A DNA stretch of 64,000 bases from JABIAG01 sp964561995. Its GTDB lineage: Archaea > Nanobdellota > Nanobdellia > Woesearchaeales > JABIAG01. Made by a program: the position numbers and the translations under genes. Shown piece after piece: positions 34,886 through 42,910 of the stretch (within the stretch, counting starts at the first letter, position 1; each line of letters opens with the position of its first letter). Under the pieces are notes generated by a model. It worked only from the letters and a program-made list of their open reading frames with translations, was not told the origin of the DNA and did no database searches. The stretch lies in the NCBI GenBank assembly GCA_964561995.1, contig CAZLQZ010000002.1:1-64000 (forward strand), written 5' to 3'.

Positions 34886-35455
34886 ATGAAGGGAAAGATA
34901 GTAAAAGATCGATTAAAATTAATTGCTACTTATGTGAAGGATAAAGAAGTTCTTGACGTTGGTTGTGCGGGTTGTCCTTACAATCCTAAAAAAGTACCTT
35001 TTGATATCATTAAGAAATATGCAAAATCATATGTTGGTTTAGATATTCGAGAATCAGATGATGAGAAAATAGTACAGGGGGATGCAGAAACAACAAATCT
35101 GAATAAAAAGTTTGATGTTATTGTGGCGGGAGATATAATTGAACATTTATCTAATCAAGGATTATTTTTGGATAATATGGCGAGACATCTTAAGCAAAAA
35201 GGTATATTAATTATTTCAACTCCGAACATTAAGAGTCGATGGATTTTTTCACCTACAAATAAAGAACATACTTTTTGGCATTCAAAACAAACATTTATTC
35301 AAGTTGTAAAAAGACACGGATATAAAGTAAAAGATTTTTATTATTATTTTGGAAATAAAAAGTTATTTTTTTTATTTGAGTGGTATAAAGAAATATTTTA
35401 TAGATTATTTCCGCCTATGTCCGAAGGAATGCTTATAGTAATCTCTAAAAAATGA
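34886..35455 (+). CDS. Class I SAM-dependent methyltransferase
   Basis: A 189-residue methyltransferase with the SAM-binding motif VLDVGCAGCP, the acidic motif GLDIRES, QGDAE and the DVIVAGDIIEHLS block. The C-terminal part (STPNIKSRW, then HTFWHSKQTFIQ) resembles methyltransferases found in O-antigen and glycan clusters. It overlaps the radical SAM gene by 4 bp (ATGA). A glycan O-methylation role is inferred from location. Confidence 0.85.
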   Translation: MKGKIVKDRLKLIATYVKDKEVLDVGCAGCPYNPKKVPFDIIKKYAKSYVGLDIRESDDEKIVQGDAETTNLNKKFDVIVAGDIIEHLSNQGLFLDNMARHLKQKGILIISTPNIKSRWIFSPTNKEHTFWHSKQTFIQVVKRHGYKVKDFYYYFGNKKLFFLFEWYKEIFYRLFPPMSEGMLIVISKK

Positions 35456-36846
35456 AAGTATTGTTAATTATTCCAAATCTTGTAGGTGATAAAGGGAAGC
35501 CAACAGCTCCCAGTCCCGGTATTGCCTATATTGCTTCTTTTCTTTTAAGTCATAAACATGATGTTAAAATTGTTGATATGCGTATTGATAAAAATATTTT
35601 ATTTTTATTTAATAAAATTAAAGATTATGACCCTGATTATGTTGGTGTTAGTTTTATGACTAAAGAATATCTTAAATCTTACGATTTAGTAAATAAGATA
35701 AAGAGAGAGTTTCCAAATAAGAAATTAATTATTGGAGGTGCTCATCCAAGTACTATTGAAGAAAGAGTTCTTAAAGAAACCGTTGCCGATTTGGCAGTAA
35801 TGGGAGAAGGAGAAAAATGCATGCTTGATTTATGCAATGAAAGACCTTTACAAGAAATTTCGGGATTAATTTGGAGAAAAGAAGGTAAAATAATAAAAAA
35901 TGACAGAAGAGAATTTATAGCTGATTTAGATTCTTTACCTTTTCCAGCTTATGACCTTTTTCCAATGGAAGAATATATTGATAAAAAAATTCCAATTGTT
36001 TCTTCTCGTGGTTGTCCATATCAATGTATTTATTGTGCTATGAAAAAAATTTTGGGTGCAAAATGGCGATCCAGATCTGCAGAGAATGTTTATAAGGAAA
36101 TTGAATATTGGTATAATAAGGGATATTCTTTTTTTCATATAGTTGATGACAATTTCACTTTAGATTTAAATCGTGCTGAAAAAATATGTGATTTGATTAT
36201 TGAAAATAATCTTTTAATTAAATGGGATTTGAGAAATGGAATTCGTGTTGATAGAGTTAATGAACATCTTCTTTATAAAATGAAAAAGGCAGGTTGTTTT
36301 TATTTGGCATTTGGAATTGAGTCATTTGATCCTGTTGTACTTAAAAATATGAAAAAAGGTGCAACAAGAGAAGATGCAATTAATGCAATTAAACTGGTTA
36401 AAAAAGTAGGTATTCCAGCCGGTGCTTTTTTTATGATTGGACTTCCAGGAGATACGCCGGAACGTTTTACGGAAACTTACAATTTAGCTAAATCTGCCGG
36501 TCTAGAGGAAGTTAGATTTTATAATGTAATTCCATTTCCCGAAACTGAATTATTTGATTATTTAGTTAATACTAATGCTTTTCTTAAACAACCTGAAGAA
36601 TATTTAAATTTAAGTTCTAAATTTTTGAATGATCCTCTATATACTTCTGAAGATTTTTCTAATGAAGATAAAATAAAAGCTTTAGAAAAAGGACAAAATT
36701 TGGTTATGAAAAAACTTTTAAAAAAAGAATTTGGTTTTATTGTTGGCTTTACTGCTTTTTTTCTTTGGCAAATTAAACCATTAAGATTTTTTCTTAAAAA
36801 AGTTGGTGTTTTTGTATGGTCATTTATAAGAAAACATAAAAAATAA
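35452..36846 (+). CDS. B12-binding-domain radical SAM protein
   Basis: A 464-residue protein with an N-terminal cobalamin-binding-like Rossmann domain (APSPGIAYIASFLL, about 1-135) and a radical SAM TIM barrel. The barrel has the CxxxCxxC cluster CPYQCIYC (Cys188, 192, 195) preceded by SSRG. Later motifs are HIVDDNFTLD and FGIESFDP. Such enzymes methylate unactivated carbons or rearrange cofactors, lipids and sugars. In this setting it may modify a glycan or lipid. It is translationally coupled to the upstream methyltransferase and converges on the membrane protein gene at 36847. Confidence 0.88.
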   Translation: MKVLLIIPNLVGDKGKPTAPSPGIAYIASFLLSHKHDVKIVDMRIDKNILFLFNKIKDYDPDYVGVSFMTKEYLKSYDLVNKIKREFPNKKLIIGGAHPSTIEERVLKETVADLAVMGEGEKCMLDLCNERPLQEISGLIWRKEGKIIKNDRREFIADLDSLPFPAYDLFPMEEYIDKKIPIVSSRGCPYQCIYCAMKKILGAKWRSRSAENVYKEIEYWYNKGYSFFHIVDDNFTLDLNRAEKICDLIIENNLLIKWDLRNGIRVDRVNEHLLYKMKKAGCFYLAFGIESFDPVVLKNMKKGATREDAINAIKLVKKVGIPAGAFFMIGLPGDTPERFTETYNLAKSAGLEEVRFYNVIPFPETELFDYLVNTNAFLKQPEEYLNLSSKFLNDPLYTSEDFSNEDKIKALEKGQNLVMKKLLKKEFGFIVGFTAFFLWQIKPLRFFLKKVGVFVWSFIRKHKK

Positions 36847-37737
36847 TTATTTTTTTGAGATAACAATTAATGCTATAGTATAATATATTAATAGTGCGGT
36901 AGAATAAACTGCTGCTACAATACTGGTTTCAATACCTATTTTGCTATAAAGAAATACTGCTGTTGTTTCTCTTACTCCTAAACCGGAAATTGTTATTGGT
37001 AAATTTGATATTAAAGACGTAATTGAACAAATTACTAAAATGTATATTGGATTGATAATTATACCTATTGAAATAAATAATATAAAAAGAAATATACTGG
37101 TTAAAAACCATTTTATAACTGTGAGAATTATATTTAAGAATAAAATTCTTCTTCTTTTTTTAAGGTAATAAAATAATGTTTTAGAAAAACCTTTAAATTT
37201 ATTTGAATATCTTCTTAAAATATATTTTTTTATAATTTTTCTGGAATTGTTAGATAATAATGCAATTATTATTGCAATAATTATACTGAAAATACAGATT
37301 ATTAATTTTATAGAATTAGTTTTGTCAAAGAAAATGAATATTCCAAAAAATAATATTATTGCTAATACAATAATGCTAATTATTTTATCGATGACAGTTA
37401 TAGCAAATCCATCGCCGATTGGAATACCTTTTTTTTTCATTAAGTAAACCAATGAAAATTCACCAATCTTACCTAGTCCTGTGAATCCCAAAGCCCAGCT
37501 TAAAAGATAATCTTTCCAAATTGAATTTTTATAACCTTTTCCTAATAAAAGTAATTTTATATTAATCATACCTACTATTAAAATTAGTATGTAAACTAAA
37601 ATCGCCAAAATTAAATAATATGGGTTGGTTTTAAATATTATTTGATATATTTTTTGAAATCCAACATTATTAAGAAGAAAATAAAGTATTGCTATTCCAA
37701 TAAATAGTCTTAGTATAAATGAAGTTTTTTTATTCAT
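36847..37737 (-). CDS. LPG-synthase/AglD-type integral membrane protein (UPF0104)
   Basis: A 296-residue polytopic protein with about eight hydrophobic segments. Typical family signatures are GLGKIGEFSLVYLMKKKGIP and LISNLPITISGLGVRETTAV. This domain is found in lysylphosphatidylglycerol synthases and in archaeal AglD-like proteins that follow a GT2 domain. Here it is separate, but the GT2 gene lies two genes upstream in the same run. A role in moving or making polyprenyl-linked sugars is inferred. The ATG overlaps the methyltransferase stop by 4 bp. Confidence 0.85.
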   Translation of the reverse strand: MNKKTSFILRLFIGIAILYFLLNNVGFQKIYQIIFKTNPYYLILAILVYILILIVGMINIKLLLLGKGYKNSIWKDYLLSWALGFTGLGKIGEFSLVYLMKKKGIPIGDGFAITVIDKIISIIVLAIILFFGIFIFFDKTNSIKLIICIFSIIIAIIIALLSNNSRKIIKKYILRRYSNKFKGFSKTLFYYLKKRRRILFLNIILTVIKWFLTSIFLFILFISIGIIINPIYILVICSITSLISNLPITISGLGVRETTAVFLYSKIGIETSIVAAVYSTALLIYYTIALIVISKK

Positions 37738-38462
37738 TTTTTTTGTAATATTAATTCTACATGATGAATTAATATTTCATTTAATAAAGGAATTTTTGCA
37801 ATTGGATTTAAAAAATCGAAAATTCGTGCTTTAATTTTAATTATTTTAAAATCATTTTTTATTAAATTTTTGGCAGATTTAATTGTTGTTTTTACTAAAC
37901 CATAATATTTAAAGTTTTTATGTTTTCCTTGGTAAAATGTTTTATATAATTTAAACGCAATTTTTTTAGGAAGATAATGAAATGGACTTATGCTGTGTCC
38001 TCCTTTTGGTGAGTAATAAGGTGGAAAGCTTAAATAAAAAATACCTTCTTTTTTAAGTATTCTTTTACATTCTTGAATCATTTTTTTTTGATTAGGAACG
38101 TGTTCAATTACTCCTGAAGCAATTATTAGGTCAAATTCTGCATCTTGAAAAGGAGCATTTGTTATATCTCCTTCAATAATCGAAACATTTTCAATATTTT
38201 CAAACTTTTTCAAGGTATATTCTAAAGGATTTAAATCCAAGGATTTTACTTTACAACCTATTTTGGCTAGTTCTGAGAGGTATCCACCAATTCCACTTCC
38301 AATTTCAAGTATTTTTGTATTTTCATCAATTTTAAATATTTTAACTAAATCTTTAATCATTAATCTAGCTTGGAAACTTTGAAATTTAAAATAATCTTCT
38401 TCACTTTTTTTTCTTTTTGATGTTAATTCAATAAATTTAATTATTTTTTTTAAAGATTTCAT
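37734..38462 (-). CDS. Class I SAM-dependent methyltransferase
   Basis: A 242-residue enzyme with motif I KILEIGSGIGGYLSEL, acidic SLDLNP, IEGDITNAPF, FDLIIASGVIEHVP and the C-terminal FYLSFPPYYSPKGGHS. The last is frequent in glycan-cluster methyltransferases. It is sandwiched between a GT2 gene (1-bp gap) and the LPG-synthase-like gene (4-bp overlap), forming a three-gene minus-strand operon. The acceptor is unknown. Confidence 0.85.
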   Translation of the reverse strand: MKSLKKIIKFIELTSKRKKSEEDYFKFQSFQARLMIKDLVKIFKIDENTKILEIGSGIGGYLSELAKIGCKVKSLDLNPLEYTLKKFENIENVSIIEGDITNAPFQDAEFDLIIASGVIEHVPNQKKMIQECKRILKKEGIFYLSFPPYYSPKGGHSISPFHYLPKKIAFKLYKTFYQGKHKNFKYYGLVKTTIKSAKNLIKNDFKIIKIKARIFDFLNPIAKIPLLNEILIHHVELILQKK

Positions 38463-38463
38463 A

Positions 38464-39342
38464 TTATTTATTTTTGTTCATATCTGCTAAGAATCCAAAT
38501 AATATTACTTGTATTCCTGTAAGTATAAACACTGCAGATAGAATTGTTCTTGGAATTCCTCCTACTCCTCCTGTATTAATTAAGGTTATTAAAATCCAAA
38601 TCCCCAAAGCAAAACCTATTGTTAAAAAAAACATTCCTAATTGTCCAAAAAATTTTAAAGGTTCAAAATCTCTATAAATTCTTAAAATATTGATCCATGC
38701 TTTAAATGCATAATCTAATGGTCCATTAAATAATCTGCTGGGTCTGGTTTTTCTTGTTGTAATTGGAATTTCGGTAATTTTTAATCTTTTTTTCCCTGCC
38801 CTTATTAATTGTTCTTGAGTATAAGTGAAATTATTAATTAAGGGTAATTCTGCAACTTCTGTAGTAAATGCTCTAAATCCGGTTGTAGTATCTGTTAATT
38901 TCGTTTTCAATAATCCCGAAAAAACTTTTGCAAAAGCAATATTTCCAAATTTTTTCATAATTGAACCACTATAATCTCCTTTTCCAAATCTACTTCCTAA
39001 AACTAAATCATTACCTTCTTCTATTTTTTTAATCATTAAAGGAATAAATTTTGCAGGATATTGTCCGTCTGCATCAGTATGAATTATAATGTTGGCTTTA
39101 TGTTCAATACACTTTTGCATTTCATGTTTAAAAGTCTCTGCTAATCCTAGGTTTCTTTTATTAGAATATACAATTGCGCCTGCTTTTTTTGCAACTTCTA
39201 TGGTTTTGTCTTTACTTCCATCATTTAGAACTAATATTTTAAAATCATAATCAGTTTCTAGCATGACATCTTTAATTTCCTTAATTACTGGACCTAGATG
39301 TTTTTCTTCGTTATATGCGGGTATTGAAATAATTATCTTCAT
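38464..39342 (-). CDS. GT2 glycosyltransferase with C-terminal membrane domain
   Basis: A 292-residue GT-A enzyme: IISIPAYNEEKHLG, VLNDGSKDKTIEV, the metal-binding HTDADGQYPA, VLGSRFGKGDYSG and TTGFRAF. Two C-terminal transmembrane helices (about 232-253 and 262-285) follow. This is the layout of dolichol-phosphate-sugar synthases of the AglD/DPM type that load a sugar on polyprenyl phosphate. A TATTTAAATA element lies upstream of the ATG. It heads the operon with a methyltransferase and an LPG-synthase-like protein. Confidence 0.9.
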   Translation of the reverse strand: MKIIISIPAYNEEKHLGPVIKEIKDVMLETDYDFKILVLNDGSKDKTIEVAKKAGAIVYSNKRNLGLAETFKHEMQKCIEHKANIIIHTDADGQYPAKFIPLMIKKIEEGNDLVLGSRFGKGDYSGSIMKKFGNIAFAKVFSGLLKTKLTDTTTGFRAFTTEVAELPLINNFTYTQEQLIRAGKKRLKITEIPITTRKTRPSRLFNGPLDYAFKAWINILRIYRDFEPLKFFGQLGMFFLTIGFALGIWILITLINTGGVGGIPRTILSAVFILTGIQVILFGFLADMNKNK

Positions 39343-39429
39343 AATGTGAATAATAAAATGACTATATTTAAATAGCTTACTAATTTATATATAATATTAT
39401 TGGATATAATTAACCCTGACGAGATTATA

Positions 39430-40023
39430 TTATTTTTTCAAAATAACTTCTACTTCATATTTTTTTAAAGGGAGTAGTTTATCTGAAAATTTTACAATTT
39501 TTTCTTTTAAATCTTTTTTCTTTTTTTCTTCTATTGTTGGTTTTCGCTCTATTTTGTGTTGTTTTCCCGAACCTTTTTCGAATTTAAATATTAAACTTCT
39601 TAATGGATTAATTCTGTTAACTTTTAATTTAAGCATTTTTGAAAAAGGCGGAATTCCCTCTCCATCGTAACTTGTACTTCTTTGAACAACAAAACAATGA
39701 AATGAAGTTTCATCAAAAAATCTTAAATGATATGGATTCTGAACAGATAATCCCCACGGTACTTTTATATGAAGTAACCCTTTATTTTTTAAAACTCTGA
39801 AAAAATCTCTCAGAATCATTAAATAGTTTGTACTAAAATCTTCTAGAACATGACTGCAATATATACCATCAATTGTATTATTTTCAAATGGTAATGGTGC
39901 CGGAAGTTCATGACATATGTTTGCTCCATTTTCTAAATGTCTATCAATATTTATCCATTTTTTTTCATTAGTTGATATTTTTATGTCTCTTCCTGAACCA
40001 ACATTTAACCATATTTGAGTCAT
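39430..40023 (-). CDS. SAM-dependent methyltransferase-like protein
   Basis: A 197-residue protein with WLNVGSGRDIKIS, a WINIDRHLENG acidic strand, ICHELPAPLPFENNTIDGIYCSHVLED and a conserved VPWGLSVQNPYHLRFFDETSF. It fits the group of short methyltransferases that accompany glycan biosynthesis genes. The C-terminus is Lys/Glu-rich. Its ATG overlaps the TylF-like gene's stop by 4 bp, so the two are coupled. Confidence 0.8.
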   Translation of the reverse strand: MTQIWLNVGSGRDIKISTNEKKWINIDRHLENGANICHELPAPLPFENNTIDGIYCSHVLEDFSTNYLMILRDFFRVLKNKGLLHIKVPWGLSVQNPYHLRFFDETSFHCFVVQRSTSYDGEGIPPFSKMLKLKVNRINPLRSLIFKFEKGSGKQHKIERKPTIEEKKKKDLKEKIVKFSDKLLPLKKYEVEVILKK

Positions 40024-40703
40024 AATTTTACCACCATAACATGTTTATCTAACAGCGGAATGAATGTTTCAGGTTTATCTTTGAAAAATTCTTCAAAAGC
40101 TTTAACAACTCCTTTTCCAACTGGAAAATCATGAGATAAAATAACTCCCCCTTTAGACATTCTTGGATAAAAAAATTCAAGGCAGTCTTTTGCAGACCTA
40201 TAAATATCAACATCAAAATGAACAAATGAAAACTTTTTATTATTTATTGGTTTTGAAGTTTCTGGAAAAATTCCTTTATAGAAATAAACATTTTTATATT
40301 TTTTCAAGTATTTTTTAACTTCATTAAATGAGGCAGAGAAATCGCCCTTTTTGAATTTATGAACTCCATCATATTTGAAATCAATAGAATCTGTTTCAGG
40401 TAAACCCTCGAAAGTATCAAATAAATGGAGTATTCTGTTTTCTTTCACTTTACAGATTACTTTTGCACTACTTCCACGATATACTCCTACTTCCGCAATA
40501 TCTCCTCTTATTTTTTTGGTTGCTAAAGTAATTGTATATACATTATGTAAATCATTTACATTTAATGTAGTGACTCTTTCTTTCAATGCAATTTCTTCAT
40601 AAATTTTTGCAAAATTTGGTTTTTGCAATAAGCTTGTAAGTGTCCATTTGTTATAATTCCATAAAACTTTTTGTATAAATTTTAGAGATTTTTCTTTAAT
40701 CAT
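40020..40703 (-). CDS. TylF/macrocin O-methyltransferase-like protein
   Basis: A 227-residue protein of the TylF (macrocin O-methyltransferase) type: DIAEVGVYRGSSAKVICK, HLFDTFEGLPETD, then FVHFDVDIYRSAKDCLEF and GGVILSHDFP. The family methylates sugar hydroxyls. The frame extends 30 codons upstream to a GTG at 40793, but a GGTTATATAA-type TATA element lies inside that extension (about 40765-40776) and the extension lacks family resemblance, so the ATG at 40703 is preferred. Confidence 0.82.
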   Translation of the reverse strand: MIKEKSLKFIQKVLWNYNKWTLTSLLQKPNFAKIYEEIALKERVTTLNVNDLHNVYTITLATKKIRGDIAEVGVYRGSSAKVICKVKENRILHLFDTFEGLPETDSIDFKYDGVHKFKKGDFSASFNEVKKYLKKYKNVYFYKGIFPETSKPINNKKFSFVHFDVDIYRSAKDCLEFFYPRMSKGGVILSHDFPVGKGVVKAFEEFFKDKPETFIPLLDKHVMVVKL

Positions 40704-40827
40704 AATTCTTAAAAAACAGGACTCTTTTTTAAAGTTTGTGGTACTATTGTTTGTGGATTTTTGGTTATATAATTTTTCAATTTTAAGATTCACAAGTTTT
40801 AAAAACTAGTTAAAGTTTTACAATTTC

Positions 40828-41934
40828 ATGAAAGTAAATCAAAAATATTTCAGGACAATTTGGGTGAAAGAAGATGACAATAAAATTATTCAAATAATTG
40901 ACCAAAGAAGTCTTCCTCACGATTTTATAATTGAAGATTTAACAAATGTTGATGAAGTTGCAGTTGCAATTAAAGATATGCATGTCAGAGGTGCGGGATT
41001 AATTGGGGCTACTGCCGGTTATGGTATGTATGTTGCTTGTTTAGAAGCTTTAGAAAATGATTTTGAAAATCATATTGTAAAATTAGGTGAAAAATTAAAA
41101 TCTACTCGGCCAACCGCAGTAAATCTTGCATGGGCAGTTGATAGACAATTAAAAGCAATTAGTCATGGTAATTCAATTCAAGAAAAAATAAATATTGCAT
41201 TTAATACTGCAAAAGATATCGCGGATGAAGATGCAGAGTTTTGTAGAAGGCTCGGAGAACATGGTTTTAAGGTTATTGAAGAAATAAGTAAAAGAAAAAA
41301 TGGTGAAGTTGTAAATATTCTTACTCATTGTAATGCTGGATGGTTGGCTTTTGTTGATTACGGTTCGGCTACTGCTCCAATTTATGCTGCTTTTGAGAAA
41401 GGAATAAAAGTTCACGTATGGGTTGATGAAACTCGTCCAAGAAATCAAGGTGCAAGACTTACTGCTTGGGAATTAGGACAACATGGAGTTTCCCATCATA
41501 TTATTGCTGATAATGTAGGTGGACATTTAATGCAACATAATTTGGTTGATATGGTGATTGTTGGAACCGATAGAACTACTTATACTGGAGATGTAGCAAA
41601 TAAAATTGGAACTTATCTTAAAGCTTTAGCTGCTAAAGATAATAATGTGCCATTTTATGTAGCTTTACCATCTTCAACTTTTGATTGGAAAATGAAAGAT
41701 GGTGTTAAGGAAATACCTATTGAAGAACGTAACCAAGATGAAGTAAAATATATTCAAGGATTACATGATGGTAATATAAAAAAAGTTCTTTTAACTCCTG
41801 ATAATAGTCCTGCTTCAAATCATGCTTTTGATGTAACTCCAGCAAGATTAGTAACTGGTTTAATTACTGAAAGAGGAATTTGTGAAGCAAATGAAGAATC
41901 AATAAAAGCATTATTTCCTGAAAAAAATGACTGA
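40828..41934 (+). CDS. mtnA: S-methyl-5-thioribose-1-phosphate isomerase (MtnA)
   Basis: A 368-residue member of the eIF2B/MtnA isomerase family. Signatures are MHVRGAGLIGATAGYGM, RPTAVNLAWAVDR, the catalytic Cys in THCNAGWLAFVDYGSA, VWVDETRPRNQGARLTAWEL and the catalytic Asp in IVGTDRTTYTGDVANKIGTY. MtnA isomerises methylthioribose-1-phosphate in methionine salvage. An archaeal paralogue handles ribose-1,5-bisphosphate, so substrate preference is not certain. It overlaps the downstream kinase gene by 8 bp, suggesting the two act in one pathway. No other salvage genes are visible. Confidence 0.9.
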   Translation: MKVNQKYFRTIWVKEDDNKIIQIIDQRSLPHDFIIEDLTNVDEVAVAIKDMHVRGAGLIGATAGYGMYVACLEALENDFENHIVKLGEKLKSTRPTAVNLAWAVDRQLKAISHGNSIQEKINIAFNTAKDIADEDAEFCRRLGEHGFKVIEEISKRKNGEVVNILTHCNAGWLAFVDYGSATAPIYAAFEKGIKVHVWVDETRPRNQGARLTAWELGQHGVSHHIIADNVGGHLMQHNLVDMVIVGTDRTTYTGDVANKIGTYLKALAAKDNNVPFYVALPSSTFDWKMKDGVKEIPIEERNQDEVKYIQGLHDGNIKKVLLTPDNSPASNHAFDVTPARLVTGLITERGICEANEESIKALFPEKND

Positions 41935-42910
41935 AATATTTTGTGATCAAATAAAAAAATATTTTAAATTTGTGATTAATTCTAATGAATTAGGTTTAAA
42001 TGAAATTAAAATAATAGATGTTAAATTTTTAGCAAGAGGTGCTTCTAATCTCAATTATATTGTAAATGTAGATAATAAAAAATTTGTTTTTAGGATGAAT
42101 ATTTTACAACAGAGTTCATTTAAAAATCAACTAAAAAGAGAATTTGATATTTTAAAATATCTTGAAAATGAAAATATCAGTCCTAAAGCTTTCATATTAG
42201 ATGAATCTAATTCTTTTTTCAAACATGATTTAATTATAATTGAATATATTGAAGGAAGTAAAATTAAACCAAATTTTGATTCTTTATCTAGAACAGCTAA
42301 AACATTAAGAAAGTTACATAAAATGCCAATTAAACAAGAATTGAATTTAAAAAAAGGTGGATATCAAAATGATTTAAAAGAAATTGAGGAAGTAATTGTT
42401 CAATATCAAAATAAAAACAATTTTAATTTAGAATTTTTAGAAAAGATTAAACGTTTTTATGAAAAAATAAAACAACAAGTTAATAATTTAAATATTGAAT
42501 CTTTTTGTATAATTCATAGAGATTTAGTTGGTTCTAACGGAATTGATGATGAAAATGTTGTTAAATTAATTGATTGGGAAGTTCAAAAAATTGATGAATG
42601 TTTTATGGATTTTGGTGTTTTTTTATCACCTGCTAATACATTATGGGATTTTGGCAGGATTTTATCTGAAAAAGAAGAAATGCATTTTTTGAAATCTTAT
42701 TTTGAGAGAAATCCAAACTCTGAAGAATTGAAAAAAACAAAATTAAGAAAAATTTTAGCAAGTATATTTTTGGCAATTTGGATAGAAAATAAATTATTAG
42801 ATATTCAAAATGATGAAATGCCTAAAGAAATGTATGATGAAGATGTTATTAATAGATGGACTCGTTCAAAAGATGGAGTTATGGAATATTTAAAAGAAAA
42901 ATTAAATTAA
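41927..42910 (+). CDS. APH/choline-kinase-fold phosphotransferase
   Basis: A 327-residue small-molecule kinase. It has the N-lobe FLARGASNLNYIV with a KKFVFRMN Lys, the catalytic loop IIHRDLVGSNGI (HxDxxxxN) and the metal-binding KLIDWE followed by CFMDFGVFL. Two readings are possible. The overlap with mtnA suggests a methylthioribose-kinase-like enzyme making the MtnA substrate. The following nucleotidyltransferase genes suggest a LicA-like choline/ethanolamine kinase. Its stop touches the convergent fusion gene (4-bp overlap). I cannot decide between them from sequence. Confidence 0.8.
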   Translation: MTEIFCDQIKKYFKFVINSNELGLNEIKIIDVKFLARGASNLNYIVNVDNKKFVFRMNILQQSSFKNQLKREFDILKYLENENISPKAFILDESNSFFKHDLIIIEYIEGSKIKPNFDSLSRTAKTLRKLHKMPIKQELNLKKGGYQNDLKEIEEVIVQYQNKNNFNLEFLEKIKRFYEKIKQQVNNLNIESFCIIHRDLVGSNGIDDENVVKLIDWEVQKIDECFMDFGVFLSPANTLWDFGRILSEKEEMHFLKSYFERNPNSEELKKTKLRKILASIFLAIWIENKLLDIQNDEMPKEMYDEDVINRWTRSKDGVMEYLKEKLN

